Part shown: one piece after another, positions 1 to 11,571 of the stretch
Layout of the letters: each line of letters starts with the position of its first letter
How positions within the stretch are numbered: position 1 is the first letter of the stretch
NCBI GenBank assembly: GCA_027922465.2
Contig: BQMF02000197.1
Location: 186,001 to 250,000, forward strand
DNA length: 64,000 bases
Source: Turritopsis dohrnii
Lineage: Eukaryota > Cnidaria > Hydrozoa > Anthoathecata > Oceaniidae
Reading direction: 5' to 3'
Notes under the pieces: model-generated
Told to the model about the DNA's origin: nothing
Database searches by the model: none
What the model saw: only the letters and a program-made list of their open reading frames with translations
Position numbers and translations under genes: made by a program

Positions 1-1680
1 TGCAGTGTCAACATATACTGCCCGACTTTCAATGCAAGTGAAAATGACACCATACATCTTTCCTCGACTTCGTTTGTTGAATTCTCCTTTAACTGTGTAT
101 GGACCAAAGAGGTCAATACCAGTGTACATCCATGGCAATGTTGGTTTCAACCTCTCTGCGGGTAGTCCTGACATTTTCTGTTCGACGAATCTTTTGTCGA
201 GTCTTTTACAGGTAACGCACTTGTTTTTGATAGATTTGGCTAGTCTTGAAACTCCTGTTATCCAAAAGTTGAGTCTAACTTTTGAAATGGTAGCTGAATT
301 TCCAAGATGAGATATCTTGTGTATGTGATCAACGTAAAGCCAAGAGAAACGATGCGATCCTGGTAAGAGTGGTAATTCCTGATTGTCATAACTTATTTCC
401 ATCCATTGCTCTGCTCGTCCACTTACAACGATTATACCATCTTTCCTTTGATACGGGTTGAGTCTTCTGAAATCTCCTTTGTCTATCTGTTCCTTGAGTG
501 GCAACTGCACCTCTTTTATCCACAAGTTCTCAGCCATCTTTAATAGTGCTACAGTTGGCGTTTTTGCAGCATTCTTCAGCGAAGGACATTCCGATGTATC
601 ATATAAAGCAAGAACTCGAGCTGTAACACGGATGAGCTTGTTGTATGATGAAAAGCGCTCAATTTTAATTCTTTTAGTAAGAGTGTCGTCCTCGTCTAGT
701 TTTACAAGGTTTATGGATTTGGCTTCTTCTGGTAATACATTTACATTGCATTGAGTTTTAACAGGCCATTCTGTTTCCGGACATTGCAAGAATTCTGGTC
801 CTTTTTGCCAACAGCTGCTATTATCAAGCTCAAGAGGGTGTTTCACTCTGGTCGTCCAATCAGCAATGTTTTCTTTGCTTTCAATCCATTTCCAATCTTC
901 AGGCGTTGTAGCAGATTGGATCTCTCCTATTCTCACAGCAGCAAACGTGTTGAATCCGTAAGATTCTTTCTGAATCATTGCTCTTACTATGGATGAATCA
1001 ACAATAAAAACCTCCTTTTCAAACTGTAGTCTCATTTCCTCTCTGATGAAATTGCGCAATCTTGTGGACATAATAGCTGCATTCAGTTCTAATCTTACAA
1101 TGGAAATTGTTTTTAATGGTGCTACTTTGCCTTTAGCAGCAATTAACTTGCTCTCATATTTCCCATTTGGTAATTCCCATCTGGCATAGGCGCAGGTGCC
1201 AAATGCCTGCTCAGAAGCATCGCTGAACATGATCAAAGTTGGCTTTCCTTTAGCATTTTGAGGCATGATGCATCTGTCAAAACCAATTTTTTCCATCTCA
1301 AATAATTCTCTAAAAAAGTTTATCCATTCTGTCTTTACTGAGGCAGGTATGTCATCATCCCATTGCATTGATTTCATTTCACCAGACCACAGTTGCCTCA
1401 TTAGCAACTTGGCTTTCAGTATGAAGGGAGTGGCTAAACCAAGAGGATCATAAATTCCATTTACTTGAGATAAAATCATACGCTTTGATATAATGTTAGG
1501 CAGATGGCTTGGTATTTGATCGCAACTGAGACTTGGACCTGTGTGGATTTTTCTTTTTCGTGGTGAGAAGTTCAATTTAACAGTGAACACAAATTGGTCT
1601 GTTTCTTGACACCAGTGCATACCAAGGACCTTCTGTACATCCGCTGAGGACTTGATCTCAGGAGTTCCTTTAGCATGTGA
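1..1680 (-). pseudogene. Bel/Pao pol 3' part: RNase H-like region and integrase start
   Basis: After a frameshift near 1660-1680 the pol frame continues, apparently open, to the window edge. It holds the Pao-type region after RT, then an HHCC-like zinc-binding segment (H-x3-H-L-G-N, later CVTC) and the first catalytic aspartate of the integrase core in a GIDLFGP context near base 100. The final bases read into a typical S-R-A-V integrase strand. It is part of the same element as the 1572-4442 frame; with the frameshift the copy is probably dead, unless the shift is a sequencing error or programmed. Confidence 0.7.
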
Positions 1681-4442
1681 TATCCTCTCACATACTTTTT
1701 GTTTGCTATCTGTGAACTGGATTTGTTTCTATCTAAAATTGTCCAATGTTTGGCAGCAAATCCTCCTAGCTTCAGAATTCTATCTGCATCTTTCGATATC
1801 TGTACTGCTTCATCAATTGTTTTTACACTATCAATTATATCGTCCATGTAGGAGTTGTTGATGATCATGTCTGCTGCCTTTTCATGTTGATACCTTTTCA
1901 TCTCAGCAGTTTTTCGTAGGGCAACGGTAGCAATATTTCCGGCAGGACGATCACCGAATGAAACAGAAGTAATAACGAATGTGTCTGGATCTTTCTCTGG
2001 AGTCTCTCTCCACAAAAATCGATGGATGTGTTGGTCTATCTCTTCAATTTTAACAACATGATACATTTTCTTGATGTCTGCGGTTATTGCCACTTTATTC
2101 TCCCTGAATCTAATCAAGATCCCTAGTAAATTGTTCAGTAAATCTGGTCCTTTGGCCCAGTATTCATTTAAAACATGACCTTTGAAGTTGGCTGAAGAAT
2201 TGAATACAATGCGGCAAGGTGTTGACATTGAATCAGGTTTTAAGACTTCGTGGTGGCTGAGGTAGAAAACTGGTCCCTTATACCCTTGTAACTCCATATT
2301 TGATAATTTTCTAGCAACTCCTCTCTCAATCATATCTTGTATTTGTGAGTTATAGGTTTCTAAATGGCTAGGATTCATTGACAATCGTCGTTCGGTGAAT
2401 TTCAGCATTGCTAGCGCTGCGATCTTGTTGTCGGGAAGATAATAGGGGTTCTTTATCCATGGGTATCGAGCTTCCCAATGATCAATGACATGCGTCAATC
2501 CTTCTTCTATCATATGGAGTTCTCTTTCTTCCTTCAGAGTGTACTGCTTCCCACCAATTGGACACTTTCCACAGCGACAACTTCCACATTTTGGAGTGCA
2601 TTGAACACCCAAAGCTTCTAATTCAAAGAAGTCATTCAAGCTGATCTTGTCTACATGAAGAATCTGCACATGCTGAACTATTTTCTTTGTGTTTTCTTCC
2701 AACAATCGGTGGCTTCCTCCTATGCATCTTCCAAATCTGTTTGATAGAAGCAGGAGATGCCCATAAGATTGTTCTCTGATTGGGTGGAATCCTGCATACT
2801 CAAATCCAATCAGTATGTCTATCTCCCCAACAGGACGTTCGAGTTCTTCATGCTCCAAACCTGTGAATAGGTGTTTGATGTTTATCAAATCCTTTCTGCT
2901 CACTTCAGTCGAAATTTTATCAATTCCATAAACTTGAAAATAAACCACTTTCCCGCTCTTATCTGTTAAAGGTAAATGATAAGAAGATGATTGTATTTCT
3001 TGCTTCTCGCCCCCAATTTTGATGACTCCTAATTTTACCGGTTTCCCAATCAAACCTAAAATTTTCGCTTTAGTAAATGTTATGAGGCTTATAGTTGCTC
3101 CTCCATCCCAAAGAACATTCAAACTGGTTGATGGATTGGTTCCTGATTTGATCTTCATTAACTGAAGGAGACAGCTGTTAGATATTGTATCTCCAGTGTG
3201 AAATGTTATTCCTTCAACGTGCGCTTGATGTAGTGACTCGTGATGGTACTTTTCACAAGCTTCATCTGCAGAACACTTTTCTCTATGAAAACAATCAACA
3301 GATCTGTGGCCTACTCTTAAGCATGTCCAGCAGGCTCTTTTTGATTTGATGAGTTCAATCCTTTCCCTGGGTGATTTTTCCAAGTAAACTCTGCAATTAG
3401 GTGTTGTGTGGTTGGCTGAAGCATGCATTAAACATTTTGAACTTTTTGTTGTTTCTGAAGCAGTTTCCTCTTCTTTCTTTGCATTCATGTGATGCACAGG
3501 AGCAGTAATATCTAATGATCCAATTTGAATTTCGGCAGATTCGTATTCAATAATGCGTTTTTGTTCAAGCAGGAATTTTAAAAATGTTGGGAATCTACTG
3601 GCTTCATCAACTTTGTTGTCTTCATTGTTGACTTTCCTCGACCAATCTCTCCTGATGTTCTTAGGGAGCTTTTCTTCCAAAATGCTTAATAAAGTAGTGT
3701 TAGACATTTCATGCTCTACATGCATCCTTTGCAAGTCGCGATATCCTCTTTCAATAGTGTCAACAAATTCTATGAAGATCTTTTCTTCACCTTCCTTGAT
3801 CCTTTTAAATTTTCTGATGTCGTACATGATTGTCTCAGTTAATTTTTCTGTCCTACCATACTTATCATCTAGTCTTTTCCACATTTCATCAATGTCATCA
3901 TCTACATTCCTGACTACTTCATACGGTCCTTCTGAAAGACAAGACTTCAGTGCATATGCTGTTGCTTCGGAGTTTCTCGTCTGAGGTGCAACTTGTTTAT
4001 TAAAGTCAGATTTAAATCTTGGATAGTCTCGAATATTACCCTTGAATGTGGGCATTTTCATGTTCTCTAATTTTATTCCAGATTCGTTATGAGATCTCAA
4101 AGATGGCGATATGACTGGTTGTTTGTCGTACTGTTGAAAGAATAAGCCGGCACGTTGACTTAGAGAGAGACATCGCTTTCTTAGAATTTCCAACCACTCG
4201 ATTTCTTGTTGGACTCTTTCAGCGCTAATTAACATCAAGTAATCATTCTGACTGGCTTTGCATTGATCAAACTGCTCCTTAAGTTCCTCGTAGGCTTCCT
4301 TTACGATTTCAACACAAGGATTTTCCTTTTCTGATTCGATATCGATCAAGCTTATTAGATTCTCTGAATGACTTTGAAATGCTGCTGCTCTCACTTCTCG
4401 AAGACGATCAGCCTTAAGAATATTCGCCGTATTCTTCTCCAT
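1572..4442 (-). CDS. Bel/Pao Gag-Pol polyprotein (gag core, protease, RT)
   Basis: A 956-residue frame. Residues about 125-300 carry the MKMPTFKG start and the body typical of the DUF1759 gag domain. Residues about 370-384 contain a C-x2-C-x4-H-x4-C zinc knuckle followed by more cysteines. Near residue 445 a WDGGATIS motif marks the DUF1758-type aspartic protease, with G in place of the usual S. Residues about 700-900 are reverse transcriptase, with YMDD near 865. The true pol frame leaves this frame near base 1670, and the last residues before the stop at 1572 are out-of-frame. The frame starts 10 bases after the stop of the upstream gag piece and is in phase with it. Confidence 0.85.
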   Translation of the reverse strand: MEKNTANILKADRLREVRAAAFQSHSENLISLIDIESEKENPCVEIVKEAYEELKEQFDQCKASQNDYLMLISAERVQQEIEWLEILRKRCLSLSQRAGLFFQQYDKQPVISPSLRSHNESGIKLENMKMPTFKGNIRDYPRFKSDFNKQVAPQTRNSEATAYALKSCLSEGPYEVVRNVDDDIDEMWKRLDDKYGRTEKLTETIMYDIRKFKRIKEGEEKIFIEFVDTIERGYRDLQRMHVEHEMSNTTLLSILEEKLPKNIRRDWSRKVNNEDNKVDEASRFPTFLKFLLEQKRIIEYESAEIQIGSLDITAPVHHMNAKKEEETASETTKSSKCLMHASANHTTPNCRVYLEKSPRERIELIKSKRACWTCLRVGHRSVDCFHREKCSADEACEKYHHESLHQAHVEGITFHTGDTISNSCLLQLMKIKSGTNPSTSLNVLWDGGATISLITFTKAKILGLIGKPVKLGVIKIGGEKQEIQSSSYHLPLTDKSGKVVYFQVYGIDKISTEVSRKDLINIKHLFTGLEHEELERPVGEIDILIGFEYAGFHPIREQSYGHLLLLSNRFGRCIGGSHRLLEENTKKIVQHVQILHVDKISLNDFFELEALGVQCTPKCGSCRCGKCPIGGKQYTLKEERELHMIEEGLTHVIDHWEARYPWIKNPYYLPDNKIAALAMLKFTERRLSMNPSHLETYNSQIQDMIERGVARKLSNMELQGYKGPVFYLSHHEVLKPDSMSTPCRIVFNSSANFKGHVLNEYWAKGPDLLNNLLGILIRFRENKVAITADIKKMYHVVKIEEIDQHIHRFLWRETPEKDPDTFVITSVSFGDRPAGNIATVALRKTAEMKRYQHEKAADMIINNSYMDDIIDSVKTIDEAVQISKDADRILKLGGFAAKHWTILDRNKSSSQIANKKYVRGYHMLKELLRSSPQRMYRRSLVCTGVKKQTNLCSLLN

Positions 4443-4451
4443 TTCTCTTGC

Positions 4452-4817
4452 TTAATTCTGTTCATCTGCCTGTCTCTTCAGATCTTGATCTCTCTTATTT
4501 GAGCTTTCCTGTTTATCTTTTTGATATTGGATTTTCAATCTCTCTAGAGTCATGAAATTTTGTTGGTGTTCTTCTAACCAAGATTCTTCAGCTCTCATGA
4601 GCTCCTCATTTGTCTGATCCACCTGATCAATGTAATCATCATGCTTCTCCTGCACAGTATGCCATAATTCTTTACATTCTTCGAAACGCCAGCTGATCAG
4701 CTCCATTTCGTCACCAGCTGTGATTGCAGATTTAACCTCCTTTGACTTTCGTGTAAATGCTCTTGCACTTCGAGCGCGACCTTGTATTGCAGTCTCCATT
4801 TGTTGAGAATGTTGCAA
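4452..4817 (-). CDS. Bel/Pao gag N-terminal coiled-coil segment
   Basis: 121 residues rich in charged residues, Q and E, predicted by eye to be coiled coil, typical for the start of Bel/Pao gag. It ends with TAA at 4452-4454 and lies in the same frame as the main gag-pol frame, whose ATG is two codons further on. So one open frame is interrupted by a single stop. That could be a mutation or a readthrough arrangement. Confidence 0.6.
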   Translation of the reverse strand: MQHSQQMETAIQGRARSARAFTRKSKEVKSAITAGDEMELISWRFEECKELWHTVQEKHDDYIDQVDQTNEELMRAEESWLEEHQQNFMTLERLKIQYQKDKQESSNKRDQDLKRQADEQN

Positions 4818-5110
4818 TGTCCAATTTAATTACTAGTTTCTTTTTTGATCATCACACGATTATCGAAATGTTTCACTTGGTTAAAGCACGAAACGTCTCG
4901 TAAACATCAACTATATGTTTCGATACTAAAGAAGTACACAAACACAACATAAATCAACTTAAACAAACTCAAGAATAATCCAGTGTCCAAAGTGTCCCTA
5001 TTATAACTCACATCGTTAGGTGTAGCGTCCGTAACCAAGTGATAATTGTTCATCATTTTTTTTTTATCTAATATACTTATCTAAAGGTAAATTGTCATTT
5101 CAATGAAACA

Positions 5111-5137
5111 CGATTGAGTAATTTAATTACTCAATCG
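5111..5137. repeat. 27-bp near-perfect palindrome
   Basis: Two 13-bp arms (CGATTGAGTAATT and its exact reverse complement) separated by one T. It sits inside the region where the retrotransposon LTR is expected. Confidence 0.85.
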
Positions 5138-5723
5138 AAAGATATTTTTTTGTGAAACATTGAGGCTAAAAAAGGGTTGAAAAATAAGGAAGTTGTCAGG
5201 TTGAAACTGAACGAAAGAATTTACATAATTCAAGGAACAGTGAGTTTTCTTTTTGTAATGAAATGTTTCAATAAAATATAAATTTACTAGTAACCCCGGT
5301 AAAAATTTTTTACCGAGTTTCACTTCGAAAAGGATGTATCATATTCGTTTTTTCCGTGTGCAAATCCGATGACGAAAAATTAAATCACCGAATTGGAATC
5401 AATGGTTCCCCTGTGGCGATAAAACAAAAATAACTGACGTCACACCGCGTGCTACTATATAATAATCGTGGCCTAATGAAATATATGAAAAGGATTAAGA
5501 AGATTTGGACCGTAAAATTCAACAAAATTTATCACTGTCTAAAATAAAAGTGTGATACACACTCGCTATTATATATAAGATAGCATATGTATTTACAAAA
5601 AAAAAACAACTGAAAAGTCGAAAACCAGGTGTGCAAAAATGAGAAAATAGAAATTTAGCCAAAAAAGTAAAACAAGTAACTCATTGAGGAACTATGAGGC
5701 TGACACTCTCTAAAATCGCTCGC

Positions 5724-6420
5724 CGCCCATGTTCAGCCTGCCTTGTATCACCCCTTAAGAGTTCACGAAAAAAAAAACTAAAGAGTTGGCAATGATAAGT
5801 GTGTCCATGTTGAAGAGCTCGAAAAACTGATCAAAAATATGTATGGGATTGTTTTGCTAAGACTTTGATGACGTCATAGCCACATCAACCAAAAGAAATT
5901 AGGCCCAATTTCTTCGTCGCGTTGGATTTGGGTCTCAATGCAATGGTTTCACACTGACGTCGCGCACAAGAAGAGAAATCACAGCTCACATCTACCATTT
6001 TGCGTGACAGACAAACAGACAGACAAACAAACAAACAGAGAATCGGCTATTGATATATAGACTAGCCGCCCATGTTTAGCCTGCGTTACGTCACCCCTTA
6101 ATGGAAAAATAAAAGTTAGGAATTGGCAACGGAAAGTGTACCTATGTAGAGCTCAAAAAAATGATCAAAAAACTGTATGTTATCGTTTTGCTACGACCAA
6201 CTGTTTCAGACATATTGTCGATCAAAGGCTTTGATGACGTCATAGCCGCATCACCGAAAAGAAACTAGGCCCAATTTTTTTGTCACCCTATCGCCTGTAT
6301 CGGGAAGCCCCCAAAACAGCACTTATCTCTATTGGTTTCTAATCTCTCTCACAGCTTACATCTACCATTTTGCGTGACAGACAGACAGGCAGACAGACAA
6401 ATAGACAGGCAGAGAATCGG
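5724..6420. repeat. Two diverged tandem copies of a ~340-bp repeat with a CAGA-rich end
   Basis: Copy one runs about 5724-6058 and copy two about 6063-6420. Both start with a GCCGCCCATGTT(C/T)AGCCTGC block, share GACGTCATAGCC in the middle and end with a TACCATTTTGCGTGACAGAC block, followed by (CAGA/CAAA)n and AGAATCGGCTA. A further fragment follows to about 6490. The structure resembles the tail of a dispersed retroposon; the family is not identified. Confidence 0.7.
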
Positions 6421-7168
6421 CTAATAATATATTGACTAAGCGCCAAGGCTTTCGTCACCCGACGGCCTGTGCCGGGGACCCCAGATTTGTCGGATGGAAA
6501 TTTCAAATCAGCAGGAAATTTGTAATTAATCTCCTGCAAACGTCGATTAAAATTCAGCCGATCACATGATTACTATAAAAATATTCACACAGTTTCAATG
6601 AAAGTGTTCATCTTTGGTTTTTCCTAGCTTTTACGTAGTGTTTATTTTCTATTTTCTATTTTATTTTATTTTCTATTTTTCTATTTTATTCTCCTTGTCC
6701 TTGATTGCTAAGGTAATGTGGTGTGAAAAAATATGTAATATATGAAATATTTTGGTATTTTGGTGTTGATGTAGGTCCTATGGGGCGCTGCACCGGACAT
6801 TATTACGTTCGTAATCACATAGTATTATTCTATTAAAAAAGTTGTGCATGTTTGTTATATACGTTCCAAACTTTTTTGTATACCTGACATACAAAAAATA
6901 TATATGCTAATTTTTCCTAAATCAATTCGATTTGTTTAAAACACCTTCTAACTCAATTTGATTGGTTTAAAACACCTTCTAAGTTTTACTTAAACATTCT
7001 AAGTTTTTAATATTTGTTTTATAATATGATTTTAAATAAAATGTTGTTATATAAAAAATGTTGATGGCGAACTTTACAATATAAGTTCTAACATGCATTG
7101 CGAGGCATGTAGATCACGTGACTGATCAAGTGACTAGCCATGAGATAGATATTCAAATGCAAGCAAAC
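6421..7168. other. No gene seen; T-rich low-complexity stretch
   Basis: About 6608-6690 is a (TTTTCTA)n-like tract. A short direct repeat (AACACCTTCTAA block) is at about 6939-6985. No coding or RNA signal is visible. Confidence 0.5.
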
Positions 7169-7441
7169 ATGGCTGGCGAAAGGTCTTTGATGTCAGTATT
7201 TCTTGAAATTGCAGATTTATTGGTAAATATAGAATCTTTGTTTGGTTTAAATGATACTGATCCGACCCTAGACGAGCTAGAGGTTCTATTTGAAAGGATA
7301 AGAGATGCATCCGAGTTCATGAACAGCCTGTCTTCTGATATTCAACAAATTGAAGTCGTTGATATAACAGACAGATTTGCTGGTGAGATTTTAGAGATTT
7401 CCTCTCCATTATCGGCAGCAAAACACGAAGAGCTTCTCTGA
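7169..7441 (+). CDS. Small acidic protein or exon, unknown function
   Basis: The first good ATG (MAGERSLM..., A at -3 and G at +4) gives 90 residues, acidic and leucine-rich, helical in appearance, ending in TGA. No signal peptide or membrane segment. The frame is open upstream to at least 7118 without an ATG closer than 7157. I do not recognise the family. It lies head-to-head or convergent with the HECT-like pseudogene; no shared motif was seen. Confidence 0.4.
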   Translation: MAGERSLMSVFLEIADLLVNIESLFGLNDTDPTLDELEVLFERIRDASEFMNSLSSDIQQIEVVDITDRFAGEILEISSPLSAAKHEELL

Positions 7442-8214
7442 TATGCTAACGAAAACTTTGACGGTCTTAGTGGACTGAGAAGTTTCTTAATGTTGTGAGA
7501 TTTGTAGAGCAAAATGTTGAGACGATAAAATTCATAATAAATATATTTGTGCTTCTACTTTCATGTCACATAACTGAAGAGATCGAATACATAACAAAAA
7601 GACAACCATGACTTTAAAAAGAATGCCATCTAAATTCCAGAAACTATAAAATATAATTATGTAGTGTGAAAGCCAGAATTTTACAGGCATATGTTAAACA
7701 GAATGTTATGCTTTCATTTTCGCAAAAAAATAAACCTTTCGAGATTCGATACGAAAGTGACCTTGGTGAATCGTCCTCTGCATAAAAAATGCACAAATGC
7801 AACAGCCGTAAGTTTGCAATATTAAAACAAAAATTATAAAAAATGGTATCTTAAATCTTGGTCTTTGTTCATAGAAAAACCTGAACATGCACAATCGCCT
7901 ATCCGCTCATTACCAAGATTAAGATAAAGAACAGCGCCATAGAACAGATAGTTTCCAATAGAAAATAGTCTTTTCAAATATAAAATAAAACAACAGAAAC
8001 AGCTGTAGGTAGTAGATCTAGAAGTATGTACAAATTTGTGGATTAGAATACACAAATGAAGTGTGCTAATTAAGTCCATTAGCAATAGCCTGAAAACAAT
8101 CGCATGAATTGTCATATGTATGTCCACAATGTTTAACATACCTCCAGATCTGCCACTGCATTATTTTTGAAACAAAACACAACAATACAATGTACTTTAA
8201 ATGCAATTAAATGA
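7442..8214. other. No gene seen
   Basis: AT-rich spacer between the small plus-strand ORF and the 3' end of the minus-strand HECT-like gene. It probably includes that gene's former 3' UTR. Confidence 0.4.
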
Positions 8215-11200
8215 CTAAATGCTTTTCTCCTTACATATACATGCAGAAAACATTACTTTGAAACTAGTCTCATTGGAAATATTGTTTGGAAAAGTTATAG
8301 ATAACAAGCACGTTGAAGCAAAAATCGAATCAACAGCATCAAATTTAACTTTTATGCAAGACAATCCAAAATTTGGTAACACTGGACTTCCAGTACAATA
8401 TACTGGGAACTGCTTTAATGTATCACATGTTGCTTCATTAAGAAAGTTTGTCATATAACCCCAAATTTTCTCTTCAACTTCAGTCCCGTTTCCATCTTTG
8501 GAAAGGATTTTCAATGTATCTGTAGCGTGAAGTGTGTCTTCTAGGACAAATAATTCTTTGAATAGCATTGATTGTTCTCTCATTTTTTCCAAGAATCCTA
8601 ATGTATTTAAACCTGTTTTAAATTGATCAAAAACTATTTTTCTCTTTGCAAGTATATCATGAACCATAATTCCATTAACAATTCTCCACTTGTTCTTCTC
8701 CTAATAGAAGAAAGATACAACTAAATATATGGTAGTGGTACAGGGGCGGATCCAAGGGTGGTCAGATTGGTCGACCGACCTGGTAAAATCAAATCAAATT
8801 AAAAATTTCAAACGAGCGCAATTTAGTTCTTAGCTGTTGCACGCGCTGTGTGTGCCGATCAAATCTTCACGGGAATTAGCCTTGAGAAGTGATACGTCAT
8901 GAAACACAGTCCATACTTTTTGATCACTCATTTTTCGATAGTCTCAGATCAATAAACGATTTTTCCGGCTGAATTAAACTTTGGAAATCGTACCATAAGC
9001 GAGTAGGCTAAGGACCATGTTGCCCACTTTGAGTTTTCGAAGCCACTGCATTTTAACGCATTCCATTGGTTTAAAATCTTGAAAACAATAGATTGCTAAA
9101 CAATTGACCTATCAAGCCTCGGTTAAAATTTCACTTGTAGTTTTGGATAAGTGACTTTTGACCGTGTGTTTTTGGACCGATTGGTGCTTTGTCTTCCAGA
9201 CTATAGTTTTTACAAATAGGTCAAGCTTATCGACCTCGTGAAGTGAATTCTTAATCGAAGTAGGTTTGAAAAGGTGAAAGCTGTGTTTGATAGCAATGAT
9301 TGTTATATATTAGCGATTTACGAAGATTTGATAACAAAGTTGTCGGCACAGATGAGTCACAATGTTTTGATTATGTAGGATTGTGGAAATCTGTCGAACT
9401 TTGCCAGTTTAAGCAAGGTCTTTTTTTTATGTACAATTTGCATCGAAATTTTTACCAGTTGAGCAGAGGTTGATGGCTAAGGTAAAGCATTTGTTTAATT
9501 TGAATAGAATAATTTGATTTTGTGTATGATATATTAATCTGTTTTGATAAGGAATTTGTGGTTTCTTTTCATTTCTAAAATTAAAGATGGCTGGTTGTTT
9601 ATTATTTCAGTTCAGATACAACAGGATGAAAATTGACTTTTCAGATGCTCTTGTTGGTGATGTGAGAATTTTATTGTGCTTGGAGTTACTTCTTAATTCA
9701 TCACACTATGCGTTACATATCCTGTTTCGAGTAAACGTTTTTTCTGAAAATCAACAACATCAAAATGAGATGGTAGAAGTTTTCGAACTGTTCTTGACTG
9801 TTCTTTATCTGTTAACGATCATAACTATCCTTTTCATGAATGTATATATGTAAAGTTGTTGCATGTAAAAAGCTGTTTATTATGCATGTTGTATTCATAT
9901 TGGGTTGCTTTAATGTTAGATTGGAGACTTTCTTCAATTATTAACTGAAATAATACAGGGTGTTCTACCTGACTGTGGGTCTCTTCTGCTCTTTCCTGCA
10001 GATGTCTATGGGAGAGTCTTTTTACTCCCAGAACTTAAACTACATCAACTGGGAAAATTAGACTGCTGTATATTCTTCATGGTATTTCACTTAAGAGTAG
10101 GGAGAAACATTACAACCTGTTCTGTTTAATTCTATTTGTTATTATGTGTTTGTATCCCTAAAAATTTATGTAATGGGATAAAATTCAAAATTCAGGTCAA
10201 CAATGAAACATGTAAACATATCGTTTCAGGCATACGACAGTAAAATGCTAGGTAAAGCTTAAATATTTTTTCTGAGATCGAAAAGGTATTTTATTTCATT
10301 TCATTATTTCCAGAGGTCATCATCAGATTATTTGATCTCGGTTAGAAAAAACGTTGAAGGTTCTGGTAACATTATTCATTAAAAACTTGTAATCCTGTTA
10401 AATTACCTTCATGTTCCAGTTTTTGTAGTAGTTCTGCTGAAAAATTTGAAGTTACTCTTTTTCATATTTCAAACCAAGTTATTATTATTTCTTCAACTGA
10501 CATAACTGTTTCTATAATAAAATTGTACTTGATAATAGAAGAATGGAAATTAGATTTACAATGTCTAACAGTGTACCCCATTTTGGAGTTCATTTGTATG
10601 AATTGATCATGATTTTCCTTTTCATTTTATGTGGAAATATTGAAAAGAAAATATTGAAAACTGACATTTAAACGTGAGAGGCCAAATATGATTAGCATCT
10701 CTGATGACATGACTTGTTTATTTGTTAAGTGTGGCTATGTGTAATGTCAATGTTGTGTGAATATTATATCAATCTTAATATTGTGCTGTCCACAACTGGT
10801 TATTACACTATTGTATTAACCTAGTTGTGCTGATGACGCCTGATATTGGCAGAAACAGTGCTGTTTTCCATGCCATTGTTCATTATTTCTACGAAGATAC
10901 TTCCTTTCATAGGTTTGGTGGTGGAGATACCCACCCAACACAATGACGTCTCTATGACGTCATAAATAAGTCCGACCATGACTTTATACGACGTCATTGA
11001 AAGGTCATCGTGAGGTTATTTTTGCAACATAAACCGACGTCATATGCTGACGTCCTTCAGACGTCATCAAATGACCTATTCATAACATAGTTTTGTGAGA
11101 ATGACTCAGCTATGACGTCATAACGACGTCACTAAGACGTCTTATGACGCATTTATGACCCCACCGTGACGTTTTTACTGAGATGAGAGATACTTAAACA

Positions 11201-11571
11201 AAATGAAAAGAAGCGAATTTATAGTTATGGAAGCAAAGATAACAGATTTTTTCATCAGAAATATCTTTCAAATAAATATCATCTCTTAAAATATGTGCTT
11301 TATAAATTAAAATACAAAATATTAACAATTAAGAAAGTGTTAAAAAATGATTAGTGATATAACCATGTTCATAAATACAAGAGATAGAAAAGACTATATC
11401 CATAAATTCTCCATTACACTCCTTGTACGTATTAACGTTTTGAAGGTCCTTGGACGGTGTACTCAAATGAAGTTACCTTAATGTTGAACATACGACGGGA
11501 GAGCTAAGTATGGAAAAAATTTATGGATAGCATGTTAAACACACGAAAACTAAGGAAAGTGTTTTTTCGTT

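Larger units (their letters stand above)
1..5340 (-). mobile_element. Bel/Pao LTR retrotransposon, 5' two-thirds, cut by the window edge
   Basis: Minus-strand element. In order it shows a coiled-coil gag start, a DUF1759-like gag core, a CCHC knuckle, an aspartic protease region, reverse transcriptase with YMDD, and the start of an integrase that runs off base 1. This order is that of Bel/Pao elements. The 5' LTR should lie above about 5040: on the minus strand a CA followed by CT and a TGG-starting stretch near 5035-5018 could be the LTR end and primer-binding site. The LTR start is not certain because the 3' LTR is outside the window. The upper boundary at 5340 is a guess. Confidence 0.8.

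Noticed and set aside
9587..9853. 88-residue plus-strand ORF in the outer transposon
   Set aside because: Hydrophobic, no family match, and located in non-coding transposon sequence.
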